From Bacteroidales bacterium (GTDB taxonomy: Bacteria; Bacteroidota; Bacteroidia; Bacteroidales; JAAYJT01), in NCBI GenBank assembly GCA_012522795.1, contig JAAYJT010000067.1, forward strand, positions 1 to 46,090: a DNA stretch of 46,090 nucleotides. The letters run 5' to 3'. Positions 32,933 through 42,755 of the stretch are shown piece by piece (position 1 is the first letter of the stretch; each line of letters opens with the position of its first letter). The translations under genes and the position numbers were made by a program. The notes beneath the pieces are model-generated. The model was given only the letters and a program-made list of their open reading frames with translations. It searched no databases and had not been told where the DNA came from.

Positions 32933-33391
32933 TCACTGTTTTACCCATTCAAAGAGCCGGTAAAACTCATCGTCCATTCCCACCGATTTATAAACGGCCT
33001 GAGCTTTCTTGTTGGTGTGAAACACATATAGCCTAATTCCTTTCAAATTTTTATCAGCTTCAACTAACGATCTGATATGATTATACATTTGTTTGAAAAC
33101 ACTTTTGCCTCTGAACTCAGGCTTTACATAAATTGACTGAAACCATAAAAAAGTTCCATTTCGCCAGTCGCTCCATTCAGTAGTTATTAACATGCAGGCT
33201 ATCACTTCGTTATTGATTTCAGCAACATAATACTGCCCTTTTCCAGGATTCTTAAAAACAGCCTTAACTCCCTCTGAAACAATTGGTTCAGAAAGAGCAA
33301 CATCTTCGGTTTCCTTTGCCATAGCAATTTGAAATCCAGCAATCAGATCAGATTCACTAGGATTTGCTTTACGTATTACACAATCAATCAT
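32933..33391 (-). CDS. GNAT-family N-acetyltransferase
   Basis: A 152-aa protein with the GNAT fold: IRKANPSESDLIAGF at the start, IYVKPEFRGKSVFKQMYNHI (acetyl-CoA binding, R/Q-x-x-G-x-G/A variant RGKSVF) and a C-terminal FHTNKKAQAVYKSVGM segment. Members acetylate amino groups on small molecules or proteins with acetyl-CoA. The substrate is unknown. The gene is isolated, flanked by the decayed dockerin gene and a metallophosphoesterase on the same strand (51-nt gap). Confidence 0.87.
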   Translation of the reverse strand: MIDCVIRKANPSESDLIAGFQIAMAKETEDVALSEPIVSEGVKAVFKNPGKGQYYVAEINNEVIACMLITTEWSDWRNGTFLWFQSIYVKPEFRGKSVFKQMYNHIRSLVEADKNLKGIRLYVFHTNKKAQAVYKSVGMDDEFYRLFEWVKQ

Positions 33392-33442
33392 AATAACATG
33401 ATTTATAATGAAATAGACATGAATTCAAAGATAAGGAAATAA

Positions 33443-34606
33443 TTATTCGCTATTAAAATTCAGTTTCATTTTAATTATTTCAGGTCTGGTCCCTATTCTT
33501 ACCGGTGGTCCCCATGTTCCTAAACCGGAAGAAACATAAACATGAGTGCCGGATTTATTTCTATAACCCCAGCCTATTTCATAAACAGCATCAATAATAT
33601 AATTCAGAGGCCATATTTGCCCGTTATGGGTATGACCAGCCAGATGAACATCAATTCCGTTTTCTACCGATTCTTCAAGTTTAAATGGTTGATGATCCAT
33701 AAGAATTAGGGGCAGATCCTTATTTAACCCCTTCATTATATCAGGCAGAGCTTTACGCTGTTTGCCAAAAAATCCCCGATGACTGCGATCTTCGCGTCCG
33801 ATAAGGTAAAAGCTGTTTTCAATCAATACTGCAGTGTCGCGTAACAATTGTATGCCATGACTTTCAAGATATGAAACCGCCGGATTTACTCCTCCAATAT
33901 ATTCATGGTTTCCGGTTACTGCAAAAACTCCTGATTTAGCTTTCAGCATTTTTAATTCCGAACCTAAATCTTTACGAATAACAGGTTTCAGGTCTTCATC
34001 AATGATATCTCCTGCCAGTAATATAATATCGGGTTCTAAACTATTGATCTGATTTACAATTTTCTGAAGACGCTTTTTAGTAAACATTGTACCCAGATGA
34101 ATATCGGAACCCATTACAATATTAAGCTCTTTTCTGTTGCCGGCTTGTTTCGGTATATTGAGTTCAAGGTCTCTTATCAATGGTCTACGGGCATTGAAAT
34201 AACCATAAGTCATCAATATTCCGGTGGCTACAATCAAACCCCAAAACAAATATTTTTTCACATCATTCAAATGGCTTGAAACACCAGATGATAAAAACGG
34301 GATAACATACCCTATAAGGCGGGTCAAGTCAATCAGTAAAACGGCAATTAGTAAATATAACATGGCAGCCAGCCAGTACGAACCTATAATTGTAATGCCC
34401 ATTGTGATTTTTGAAAGCCATATCCTTTCCAGAAACCGTCCGGCAAAATAAGAAACAACCAAAAACCAGAAAATTATTTTTACATACAGGGCGATTCTGG
34501 AAGTGCCCGGGAAAACCATGTTTAATCTGGAAAACAGGTAATAATTAATGGAAGAATAAACAACGAAAACTATTGCAAAAAATACCAGAAAGGTCATTGC
34601 CCTCAT
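33443..34606 (-). CDS. Membrane-anchored calcineurin-like metallophosphoesterase
   Basis: A 387-aa protein: four hydrophobic segments (about 4-25, 40-55, 68-100, 119-137), then a YkoQ/YaeI-type phosphoesterase domain. Metal ligands are D168 and H170 in GSDIHLG, D200 in LLAGDIID, N233-H234 in VTGNHEY, a His in MDHQPF, and the final GHTHNGQIWP. Relatives include UDP-2,3-diacylglucosamine-type and phospholipid-linked hydrolases; the substrate is open. The membrane part suggests action at the inner membrane surface. The motif set is complete. Confidence 0.9.
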   Translation of the reverse strand: MRAMTFLVFFAIVFVVYSSINYYLFSRLNMVFPGTSRIALYVKIIFWFLVVSYFAGRFLERIWLSKITMGITIIGSYWLAAMLYLLIAVLLIDLTRLIGYVIPFLSSGVSSHLNDVKKYLFWGLIVATGILMTYGYFNARRPLIRDLELNIPKQAGNRKELNIVMGSDIHLGTMFTKKRLQKIVNQINSLEPDIILLAGDIIDEDLKPVIRKDLGSELKMLKAKSGVFAVTGNHEYIGGVNPAVSYLESHGIQLLRDTAVLIENSFYLIGREDRSHRGFFGKQRKALPDIMKGLNKDLPLILMDHQPFKLEESVENGIDVHLAGHTHNGQIWPLNYIIDAVYEIGWGYRNKSGTHVYVSSGLGTWGPPVRIGTRPEIIKMKLNFNSE

Positions 34607-34913
34607 TTATAGTGTGTTTGATAAAAAGTTTAATTAGTTTGTATAGCTTAAGTTTTATTCATTTCTGATCCCGGGATAGTACGATAAATGATTTTTATAA
34701 ATACCTGGAATTTATAAATATGTTAAACTTATCGGGTCTGATTACATAAAAACAGAACTTTGTTATGATTTCGTATAATAAAAGCCACAATTGTTTGAAA
34801 CCGAAAGAATTTTCTGACAGATGACTCATTAATTCCATCAATTCACAACTACCTTTTCATAGTATTGATTTGCAGGAATTTATAAAATTATGGATCCGGA
34901 TCTTGAGTGAAAG
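34607..34913. other. Intergenic region with no recognised element
   Basis: AT-rich, 307 nt; no open frame, clear promoter consensus or terminator hairpin was seen. Confidence 0.4.
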
Positions 34914-36305
34914 TTAATCCAGACGCAGGATTATATTTGCAGTACGAATAATATCCAGCAGGTCAATAATACCATCTCCGTTTATATCAGCATTTTCAAA
35001 ACAGAATGGTTCAGGGTTATGTCCAAGGATATAATTTGAAATGCAAATAATATCAAGCACGTCAACTTCTCCGTCACAATTGGCATCGCCGGTTAATACC
35101 GGATTTAAGACCATTATTGGCAGATAATCCACAAATCCAAGTGCAGGATCATCGGGCTGATGCACAATTACCATTTCCACTGAGTCAACATCGTTATAGC
35201 CCCAATAGTTGTTCTGAGCTAACTGGTCCTGGGCTGTGTTGTTGTACATTGCGAAGATCTGACCATCATTTCCGTTATCATAGAATTTGTTTCCTCCGGG
35301 ATGAACATCAGGATTGCTCATATCTCCAAGATTTGGAGTAGCCGATCCCTGTAATGTGATTCCCCAGAGATTTCCGCTTATTTCATTGAAGCTGACAATA
35401 CCAGTATTTGTTGTGCCTCCGTTGAAATTCAGTCCGCTACCGCCGAGGTTGGGCTCATTTTGTATGTCATTATCAAAGATCTGATTATTACGAACAATTG
35501 AATAAATATTGTTTCCAATAGCAGCATAACCATAGCGGTTGTTTTCGATATAATTATCTTCGACAATAGATACACATCCACCACCAATAAGAGTAGAAAC
35601 TGCTATACCTCCTGCCATAGGATATTGTCCGATGATGGTGTTGCCTATGATCCTTATGGTATCGCCTGAGGCACTGCCAAGGTTGATTTGTGGAGCATTA
35701 GTATTGCCAGTGTTATTGCTCCAGATATTATTGTTAAAAATTTGTGGTGCTGCAGCACCGTTTGATGCTGAGGCAATTGCGGGTCCATGATTTTGATGTA
35801 TTTCATTGTTTTTAATCCAGGTCCTTCCATTTGAAACCTGTATTGCACCTGTAGTGTTCGAACGGTTAAAAAGCCTGATAGTATTGCCTTCAAGCAACAT
35901 TTGTGAACCGATTATCTGAATTCCCCCGGCATATTCAATTACGCAATTGCGTATTACAGAGGCATGCGAACTCTCAAATCTGAATCCTTTGAAAAACTGA
36001 TCCTCCGAACTTACAGTAAACAATGACTGATTGGGTGCATCAGCAATAAATACGCCCTTTACTGTTAAAAGGATTATTGGGTCGAACTTAATTGTTTCAT
36101 TTTCAACAACACGTAAAGTGTCGGTAAGCGAAACAGTAAGATTTTGATGTACAGTAAAAATTCCATTATCAATGGTAACAACACCACCCGATTCCTGTAC
36201 AAGATCATTAAATGTCCAGCTAACACCGGTTCCAGGAGTAATATACTGACCGTAAACCAATGAACTGAAACAAAATGCCATAAAAAGTAATAATGTTCGT
36301 TTCAT
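34914..36305 (-). CDS. Secreted parallel beta-helix protein with dockerin-like C-terminus
   Basis: A 463-aa protein with a signal peptide (MKRTLLLFMAFCFSSLVYGQ) and repeated right-handed beta-helix coils from about 60 to 375 (GGIQIIGSQMLLEGNTIRLF, GRTWIKNNEIHQNHG, SIVRNNQIFDN, GIVSFNEISGN). These are the NNxI/GNxI ladders found in pectate-lyase-like polysaccharide enzymes and adhesins; catalytic residues cannot be assigned. Residues about 398-460 form two dockerin type I calcium loops, GDANCDGEVDVLDI and NADINGDGIIDLLDI. In Bacteroidota such dockerins are not tied to cellulosomes. It lacks the usual T9SS domain, so the dockerin may serve as anchor or sorting module. A -7-like TATTTTTG lies at 36349-36356 (minus). 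Confidence 0.82.
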   Translation of the reverse strand: MKRTLLLFMAFCFSSLVYGQYITPGTGVSWTFNDLVQESGGVVTIDNGIFTVHQNLTVSLTDTLRVVENETIKFDPIILLTVKGVFIADAPNQSLFTVSSEDQFFKGFRFESSHASVIRNCVIEYAGGIQIIGSQMLLEGNTIRLFNRSNTTGAIQVSNGRTWIKNNEIHQNHGPAIASASNGAAAPQIFNNNIWSNNTGNTNAPQINLGSASGDTIRIIGNTIIGQYPMAGGIAVSTLIGGGCVSIVEDNYIENNRYGYAAIGNNIYSIVRNNQIFDNDIQNEPNLGGSGLNFNGGTTNTGIVSFNEISGNLWGITLQGSATPNLGDMSNPDVHPGGNKFYDNGNDGQIFAMYNNTAQDQLAQNNYWGYNDVDSVEMVIVHQPDDPALGFVDYLPIMVLNPVLTGDANCDGEVDVLDIICISNYILGHNPEPFCFENADINGDGIIDLLDIIRTANIILRLD

Positions 36306-36396
36306 AAATATTAATTTTGTATTTTTAAAAAAATGATTATTATCTCTGCAAAAATAAGGTTTTTAGTAAAAGAAAATAATTTTTAACTTAATAATT

Positions 36397-38298
36397 GTGA
36401 GCGAACAAATTAAGCACGAATGTGGCATTGCCCTGATAAGGCTATTGAAACCACTTGAATATTACTTGTTTAAATATGGTACAGCCTTTTATGGTTTAAA
36501 CAAGTTACATCTGCTGATGGAAAAGCAACATAACCGCGGACATGATGGTGCTGGAATTGCCGGCATTAAACTGGATACAGAGCCGGGTCAGAGATATATA
36601 AGTCATATGCGTTCAGTGGCTGATACGCCTGTAAATGATATTTTTTATCAGGTGTTTGAAAACATTAATAAGATAAAAGAAAGCTATCCAGACAGATTAA
36701 GGGATGTAGAATGGATGAAAAGCAATATTGATTTTACAGGAGAATTATTTCTTGGGCACCTCCGCTATGGAACATACGGTGATAATGATATACGAAATGT
36801 GCACCCCTTTATCAGGCAAAACAACTGGAAGACCAGGAATCTTATTCTCGCAGGAAATTTCAATCTTACCAACGTAGGCGAACTTTTTAATTTGCTGGTT
36901 GAGATAGGACAATATCCACTCGAAACATCTGATACTGTAACAATTCTTGAAAAGATCGGGCATTTTCTGGACTATGAAAATGAAGAACTTTACCGGAAAT
37001 TCAAGCAAAAAGGTTTTTTGAAAAAAGAGATAAGTGCTCATATTGCCGAAAACCTTGATCTTCAGAAAATACTTGCAAATGCTTCTAAAAACTGGGATGG
37101 AGGTTATGTAATTGCAGGTATGCTTGGCCATGGTGATGCTTTTGTATTGCGCGATCCGGCTGGCATTCGTCCGGCATTTTATTACGCTGATGATGAAGTT
37201 ATTGTAATCACGTCTGAACGACCTGCAATTCAAACAGCTTTTAATGTTCCATTTGGTGAAATCAGGGAAATTAAGCCCGGGCATGCGCTTATCATAAAGC
37301 AGAATGGAGTTTGGTTTGAAAGCAAGTGTATTGAACCTGTTGAAAAATCACCATGTTCGTTTGAGCGTATATATTTTTCAAGGGGAACTGATGCTGACAT
37401 TTACCTTGAACGCAAAAAACTTGGCAAAACGCTGACCAATACCATTCTTAAAATAATTGATTATAATTTGACTGACACTGTGTTTTCCTACATTCCAAAC
37501 ACTGCTGCAGTTGCTTATTATGGTATGGTAGAAGCTCTTAACGAATTTTGCAATAAAGTAAAATGTGAGAAATTATTACAACATAAAAATGAACTAAACG
37601 AGCAACTGATAAATGAGATTTTATTTTTCAGTCCACGCGTTGAAAAGGTAGCAGTAAAAGACCATAAGCTGCGTACTTTCATTAGCCAGGATATTGGACG
37701 TGACGACCTGGTGGCGCATGTTTACGATGTTACCTACGGAATTGTAAGAACCGGAATTGATACCCTTGTAGTACTTGATGATTCAATAGTTCGGGGAACT
37801 ACATTGCGAAAAAGTATAATCCATATTCTTGATCGTCTTGGTCCTAAACATATTGTAATAGCTTCGTCTGCACCACAGATACGCTATCCTGATTGTTACG
37901 GAATTGATATGGCTATATTAGGCGATTTCATTGCTTTTCGGGCTACCATAGCATTATTGAGAGAAAGCTATCAATCGCATATTATTAACGAGGTTTATAG
38001 AAAATGTAAACAGCAGGAAAATTTACCTGCGAAAAAAATAATCAATTATGTAAAAGAAATCTATCGTCCTTTCAGTGCTGACCAGATTTCAGAAAAGATA
38101 TCTGAACTTGTGCGTCCAGCTACTGTGAACGCAAAAGTAAGTGTTGTTTTCAATACTATTGAGAACCTTCATGAGGCTTGCCCAAACCATAAGGGCGACT
38201 GGTATTTTACGGGCAATTACCCAACTCCGGGCGGAAATAAAGTAGTGAATCGTTCTTTCATTAATTACATTGAAGGAAGAAACGTCAGAGCCTATTGA
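36397..38298 (+). CDS. purF: Amidophosphoribosyltransferase, long form (PurF)
   Basis: The 633-aa enzyme makes phosphoribosylamine from PRPP and glutamine, the first step of purine synthesis. The N-terminal class II glutaminase begins with the nucleophile Cys9 (HECGIALIRL), so a short propeptide is expected to be removed; LGHLRYGTYG and the NRGHDGAG segment are conserved. The phosphoribosyltransferase domain has the PRPP loop TLVVLDDSIVRGTTLRKSI and a IFFSPRVEKVAV-type region. It is about 150 aa longer than E. coli PurF because of insertions in both domains, a form common in Bacteroidota, often next to a shorter paralogue. The start is GTG (36397). It may be the main PurF or an accessory one. 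Confidence 0.85.
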   Translation: MSEQIKHECGIALIRLLKPLEYYLFKYGTAFYGLNKLHLLMEKQHNRGHDGAGIAGIKLDTEPGQRYISHMRSVADTPVNDIFYQVFENINKIKESYPDRLRDVEWMKSNIDFTGELFLGHLRYGTYGDNDIRNVHPFIRQNNWKTRNLILAGNFNLTNVGELFNLLVEIGQYPLETSDTVTILEKIGHFLDYENEELYRKFKQKGFLKKEISAHIAENLDLQKILANASKNWDGGYVIAGMLGHGDAFVLRDPAGIRPAFYYADDEVIVITSERPAIQTAFNVPFGEIREIKPGHALIIKQNGVWFESKCIEPVEKSPCSFERIYFSRGTDADIYLERKKLGKTLTNTILKIIDYNLTDTVFSYIPNTAAVAYYGMVEALNEFCNKVKCEKLLQHKNELNEQLINEILFFSPRVEKVAVKDHKLRTFISQDIGRDDLVAHVYDVTYGIVRTGIDTLVVLDDSIVRGTTLRKSIIHILDRLGPKHIVIASSAPQIRYPDCYGIDMAILGDFIAFRATIALLRESYQSHIINEVYRKCKQQENLPAKKIINYVKEIYRPFSADQISEKISELVRPATVNAKVSVVFNTIENLHEACPNHKGDWYFTGNYPTPGGNKVVNRSFINYIEGRNVRAY

Positions 38299-38354
38299 TT
38301 TCGAAAATCTGGTTTTGAACTCAAATTGAAAGTCAATGCTCTTAAAAATGGCTT

Positions 38355-38945
38355 TTAAAGCTCATTTTCAATAAAAAAGCTTGCTGTATCTTTTCTGATA
38401 TCTTCAAAAAACATCAGAAATTCATTTTTATAATCCTGATAATCCTGTATCAGCGCCTCAGTTGCATATTCCATGCGGGAGATATATTTTGTGCGCTCCG
38501 ACATTAACGACAGAGCCTTATGCAAACCCTGTAATTGTGCATAACTTGCAAGCCAATCAGCTTCAATCATATATGGCATCATTTTACGAGTTCTTGGTGG
38601 AAGAATTGTAAGACTGTTCAAAATAATCTGGTAAATATTCAATGTAAATTCTTTTAACGGAATAGAAGAGTAATCTTTCCAGTTGCTTGCCAGCAAATGA
38701 TCGTAAAACATATCAACAATAACTCCCGAGTACCTGCCAAATCTATCTTTAAGCCTGTTAATACTTTTTCGGACTACAGGATGCGAATCAGTAAAAGAAT
38801 CGATGCGGCGATGTAAATCTATGCCAACCCTTATGTCATCATTGTATCTCTCTATTGCCTTTCCTTTTACATGGTCGGCAATAAAATTGCCAAGAATAAT
38901 ATCTTCATTGTTACCTGAAAGAAAGGCGTGAGCAAGGAAATTCAT
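38355..38945 (-). CDS. Acyl carrier protein phosphodiesterase-like (AcpH/DUF479)
   Basis: A 196-aa protein related to E. coli AcpH, which removes the phosphopantetheine arm from ACP. Conserved: MNFLAHAFLSG at the start, ILGNFIADHVKGK, LHRRIDSFTDSHPVVRKS, and IVDMFYDHLLASNW, which give the metal-binding His/Asp set (H6, D24, H25, H45/R46, D49). The fold is of the HD-like all-helical type. It ends 57 nt from the convergent purF stop. Together with acpP and acpS it implies reversible phosphopantetheine control of ACP. A -7-like TATTTTTG (38965-38972, minus) lies 20 nt upstream. Confidence 0.85.
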   Translation of the reverse strand: MNFLAHAFLSGNNEDIILGNFIADHVKGKAIERYNDDIRVGIDLHRRIDSFTDSHPVVRKSINRLKDRFGRYSGVIVDMFYDHLLASNWKDYSSIPLKEFTLNIYQIILNSLTILPPRTRKMMPYMIEADWLASYAQLQGLHKALSLMSERTKYISRMEYATEALIQDYQDYKNEFLMFFEDIRKDTASFFIENEL

Positions 38946-39041
38946 TTGATTTATTTTAGTTTTGCAAAAATATCGTCCTTTTTCAAAACAAATGAAATTG
39001 TAACATTACTGTCGTAAATTTGTCAAATAATTGTTAAAGAC

Positions 39042-39071
39042 TTTGTTTTATACTTGTTGCAATTAGTTTTG
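39042..39071 (+). promoter_or_regulatory. Promoter of the TolC-type efflux genes
   Basis: TTTG (39042-39045), 18 nt, then TAGTTTTG (39064-39071), an exact TAnnTTTG match. The leader before the ATG at 39153 would be about 75 nt. Confidence 0.65.
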
Positions 39072-39152
39072 GGGAGGTAAGACGCAGAATATCAATGACT
39101 TGGCATAAGAAGCAACTTAAAGAACACAAATCTTAATTTATAACTGTCGTTT

Positions 39153-40577
39153 ATGAAAAAGCTTTTTCTAACATTAACCCTATCAGTTTCTTTCTTTTTC
39201 TTGTCTTTTGCTCAAAAGGTCTGGACTCTGGAAGACTGTATTCAACATGCATTTGAAAATAATATTCAGATCAAGCAATATATGCTTGGTGTTGAAAATG
39301 CCGAAACCAATTTATTACAAAGCAAGTTAAATTTGCTGCCAAACCTGAACGGATACGTCTCGCATGGATGGAACTGGGGGCAGGCAATTGACCGGTTTAC
39401 AAACCAGTTTGCAACTGAAAGAGTAAGATCAAACAATTTTTATGCTTCCTCCTCATTCAATGTTTTCAGTGGGTTTCAAAAAATAAATACAGTAAGGCAG
39501 GAGCAGTTAAATGCTATGGCAAGCCGGCTTGATGCCGATAGTTTTATGGACGACCTCGCCTTGAACATAGCCACCGCATATCTACAGTTATTATTTGCCG
39601 AAGAGATACTTGAAAATACGACAAATCAACTGAATATTACCCGCCAGCAGGTTGAACGTATGGAGAAACTTGTTGCTGCCGGAACTCTGGCAAAAGGTGA
39701 TTTACTTACAATTGAGGCTCAGGCTGCTGCCGAAGAACTTCAAATGGTTGAAGCCCGTAACAATCTGGATTTAACCTATCTGACTCTGGTACAAATGCTC
39801 GATTTGCCATCAGTTCAGAATTTCAGAATTTTAAAACCTGAAATTGAATTGTATGAATCTCAGACCATGACAATGACACCTGAGCAGATTTTTACAAATG
39901 CAGTTGTGAAAAGACCTAATATAAAAAGCGCCGAACTTAAGGTAGAAAGTGCGATAAAAAACCTTGCCATTGCCCGTGGCGCTCAAAGTCCTTCAATTAG
40001 CATGAATGCATCATGGGGAACAGGTTTCAGCGGTGCTCAAAAAACCGGCGAGGATGCAATTACTATTCCTACCGAATTTGGCTATGTATGGTTTAATAAT
40101 GCGAAAGTACCTGTTTTTACTGATTATACGCAATATTCCAAATACGAAATAAAGCCTTTTAAACAACAATTTAACGATAATAATAATCGTACTATTGATT
40201 TCAGGATGAGTATACCTATTTTCAACGGGTGGTATGTGCGAAGCAGTATTGAAAAAGCAAAACTGGCTATTCAGAATGCAAGCTACGAACACGAAACAGC
40301 TAAGCTTCAGTTGAATAAAACTATTCAACAGGCATGGGCTGATGCTTCAGCATCACTTAAAAAATATGCTGCTTCAGGAAAAAAAGTTGAAGCTACTGAA
40401 GAATCATTTAAATATGCCGAACAACGCTTCAATCTTGGCATGCTAACTTCGCTTGATTATAATAATGCTAAGAATGAATTACAGCGGGCACAGTCGGAAA
40501 TGCTGCAAGCCAAATACAATTATATTTTTAAAACCAAGGTACTTGACTTTTATATGGGTATTCCGATTACACTTTGA
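39153..40577 (+). CDS. TolC-family outer-membrane efflux protein
   Basis: A 474-aa protein with a signal peptide (MKKLFLTLTLSVSFFFLSFAQ). It shows the two-fold repeat of outer-membrane efflux proteins: DCIQHAFENNIQIKQYMLGV and NLLPNLNGYVSHGWNWG in the first half, PNIKSAELKVESAIKNLAIA and MSIPIFNGWYVRSSIEKAKL in the second, with long coiled helices ending AKYNYIFKTKVLDFYMG. It forms the trimeric exit duct for tripartite pumps or type I secretion. It pairs with the adaptor gene 130 nt downstream. Confidence 0.94.
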   Translation: MKKLFLTLTLSVSFFFLSFAQKVWTLEDCIQHAFENNIQIKQYMLGVENAETNLLQSKLNLLPNLNGYVSHGWNWGQAIDRFTNQFATERVRSNNFYASSSFNVFSGFQKINTVRQEQLNAMASRLDADSFMDDLALNIATAYLQLLFAEEILENTTNQLNITRQQVERMEKLVAAGTLAKGDLLTIEAQAAAEELQMVEARNNLDLTYLTLVQMLDLPSVQNFRILKPEIELYESQTMTMTPEQIFTNAVVKRPNIKSAELKVESAIKNLAIARGAQSPSISMNASWGTGFSGAQKTGEDAITIPTEFGYVWFNNAKVPVFTDYTQYSKYEIKPFKQQFNDNNNRTIDFRMSIPIFNGWYVRSSIEKAKLAIQNASYEHETAKLQLNKTIQQAWADASASLKKYAASGKKVEATEESFKYAEQRFNLGMLTSLDYNNAKNELQRAQSEMLQAKYNYIFKTKVLDFYMGIPITL

Positions 40578-40709
40578 TGAAGAGTGGGAGTGAATGAATA
40601 AATCAGATGCTTATATATTCGGATTGAACGCTAATCATAGCATTAAAACTCCGCCGTTATTTAACATTATGTATTCGTTTTTAATACTTTTGACAAAAAT
40701 TTCAGTCAG

Positions 40710-42053
40710 ATGAAAAATAAGAAAAATTTGCTGAGAATCATTATAGGACTAATAGCTATTGTGGTGATTGTTCTGGCAGTAGCCAAAAAGAAAGGATTCA
40801 TTGGAGATAAGCCCGGAATCAGAGTTACTGTTGAAAAGGCTGAAAAGCGGACTATTATTGAGATTGTGGCTGCCAGTGGTAAAATTCAGCCTGAAGTGGA
40901 GGTGAAACTCTCACCTGATCTTTCTGGCGAAGTGGTGGAATTAAATGTTAAAGAAGGTGATTTTGTTTTGCAGGGTCAGCTTCTTGCCAAGATAAACCCT
41001 GAGATTTATATTTCAAACTACGATCGTATTGTAGCTTCGCTCAATATGCAAAGGGCTAACCTAGCAAATGCCAAGGCACGCCTGGCACAAACCAGAGCAC
41101 AATTTATCAATGCTGAGGTAACCTATAACAGAACAAGATCATTACTCGATCAAAATGCTGTTTCTCAGGCTGACTACGATCAGGCTAATGCATCGTATCA
41201 GGTTGCAAAATCGGAAGTTGAAGCTGCCGAACAGAGTGTTGTTGCTGCTGAATACAGTGTTAAAAGCTCTGAAGCATCTGTTAAGGAAGCACGTGAAAAT
41301 CTCACTAAAACATCAATTTTTTCACCTATTGAAGGAACTATTTCCAAACTCTCGGTTGAGAAAGGAGAAAGAGTAGTTGGCACATCACAGTTTGCCGGCA
41401 CTGAAATTATGCGTATTGCAAGGCTTTCGAGTATGGAAGTAATTGTAAGCGTGGCAGAAAATGATATAGTCAGAGTAAGGCATAACGATACGGCAATGAT
41501 AGAAGTAGATGCTTATCTGAACCGCAAATTCAAAGGTGTTGTTACTTCCATTGCTACTTCGGCAAACCTTACCGGAGTTAGTGCTGACCAGGTTACAAAT
41601 TTCGATGTAAAGATCAGAATACTTCCTGAAAGCTATTCCGACCTTTTGAGTGGTGAAATGAGTGATTATTCTCCGTTTCGTCCGGGAATGTCGGCAACTG
41701 TGGATATTCAGACTAAAACTGAATATGGGGCTCTCTCGGTTCCTATTCAGGCAGTGACAACCCGTTCTGACACTTTGCAAAACAATAAAATAAGATCAGA
41801 AGACAAAGAATCGGTTCGAACAGACGAAACAGATGATAATTTTAAAGAATACATATTTGTTTTTGAAAATAATAAGGCAAAACTAACTGAAGTCAAAACC
41901 GGTATTCAGGACAATATGTTTATTCAGATCATAGAAGGAATTGAGGAAGGACATGAAATCATTTCCGGACCGTATCGCGCCATTTCTACAACCCTTAAAA
42001 ATGGTGATATAGTTAAGAAAGTGGAACGTACCGAACTATTCACAGCTAAATAG
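40710..42053 (+). CDS. Efflux periplasmic adaptor (membrane fusion) subunit
   Basis: A 447-aa protein with an N-terminal transmembrane anchor (about 7-25), a split biotinyl-lipoyl domain (VKLSPDLSGEVVELNVKEGD near 63-85 and FSPIEGTISKLSVEKGERVVG near 200-222), an intervening alpha-helical hairpin (about 100-195, Ala/Gln-rich) and beta-barrel domains after 225. This is the MacA/HlyD-like plan, linking an inner-membrane pump to the TolC duct. No ABC permease, ATPase or RND pump gene follows, so the motor must lie elsewhere. A TACTTTTG -7-like element at 40685-40692 suggests its own promoter. It ends 3 nt before tsaB. Confidence 0.92.
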   Translation: MKNKKNLLRIIIGLIAIVVIVLAVAKKKGFIGDKPGIRVTVEKAEKRTIIEIVAASGKIQPEVEVKLSPDLSGEVVELNVKEGDFVLQGQLLAKINPEIYISNYDRIVASLNMQRANLANAKARLAQTRAQFINAEVTYNRTRSLLDQNAVSQADYDQANASYQVAKSEVEAAEQSVVAAEYSVKSSEASVKEARENLTKTSIFSPIEGTISKLSVEKGERVVGTSQFAGTEIMRIARLSSMEVIVSVAENDIVRVRHNDTAMIEVDAYLNRKFKGVVTSIATSANLTGVSADQVTNFDVKIRILPESYSDLLSGEMSDYSPFRPGMSATVDIQTKTEYGALSVPIQAVTTRSDTLQNNKIRSEDKESVRTDETDDNFKEYIFVFENNKAKLTEVKTGIQDNMFIQIIEGIEEGHEIISGPYRAISTTLKNGDIVKKVERTELFTAK

Positions 42054-42056
42054 ATT

Positions 42057-42755
42057 ATGGCTCTTATTCTTTGTATTGAAACTGCAACAACAGCCTGTTC
42101 TGTTGCTTTGCTCAGCAATGGCGAAATTGTGGATAGCCGTCTGTCGCTCATCAGGAATGCACATTCCACAGTTTTGAGCCTTTTTATTGACGAGCTGATT
42201 AAAGAATCAGGATATAATTATTCCAATCTGGATGCCGTAGCTGTGAGCAAAGGTCCCGGTTCCTATACAGGACTAAGGATTGGAGTTTCAACGGCAAAGG
42301 GTCTATGCTACGCTCTTGGTATACCTTTGATCGCGCCTGATACCTTGGCATGCATGGCTTCTGGTTTTATTTCAAACCAAAAAGATATTCCTGACAATGC
42401 CTTGTTTTGCCCTATGATTGATGCACGGCGTATGGAAGTTTATACTGCTGTGTACGATAAGAACCTCACTCCCGTTGTCCAGGTTGATGTGCTTATCGTT
42501 GATAAAGATTTTTTAAATCAGTTTGATTCTGATAAACCGGTTTATTATTTTGGTGAAGGCGCTGATAAATGCCTGAATATTTTATCGGCTCGGCAAAACT
42601 GGAATCTGATCTCTGATTTTCATAATTCGGCAACATATATGGGTAAAATTGCTCTAGAATACTTTAAGTTATCCCGTTTTGAAGATGTAGCTTATTTCGA
42701 ACCTTATTATTTGAAAGATTTTGTTGCCGGAAAACCAAGTGTGAAAGGTTTATAG
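42057..42755 (+). CDS. tsaB: tRNA threonylcarbamoyladenosine biosynthesis protein TsaB
   Basis: A 232-aa ASKHA-fold protein, the scaffold partner of TsaD in making t6A at position 37 of ANN-decoding tRNAs. ILCIETATTACSVAL at the start and SKGPGSYTGLRIGVSTAKGL (about 64-83) are signature segments, and PMIDARRMEVYTAVYD is also conserved. The length is normal. It lies 3 nt after the adaptor gene, so it may be expressed from that transcript. Confidence 0.95.
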   Translation: MALILCIETATTACSVALLSNGEIVDSRLSLIRNAHSTVLSLFIDELIKESGYNYSNLDAVAVSKGPGSYTGLRIGVSTAKGLCYALGIPLIAPDTLACMASGFISNQKDIPDNALFCPMIDARRMEVYTAVYDKNLTPVVQVDVLIVDKDFLNQFDSDKPVYYFGEGADKCLNILSARQNWNLISDFHNSATYMGKIALEYFKLSRFEDVAYFEPYYLKDFVAGKPSVKGL

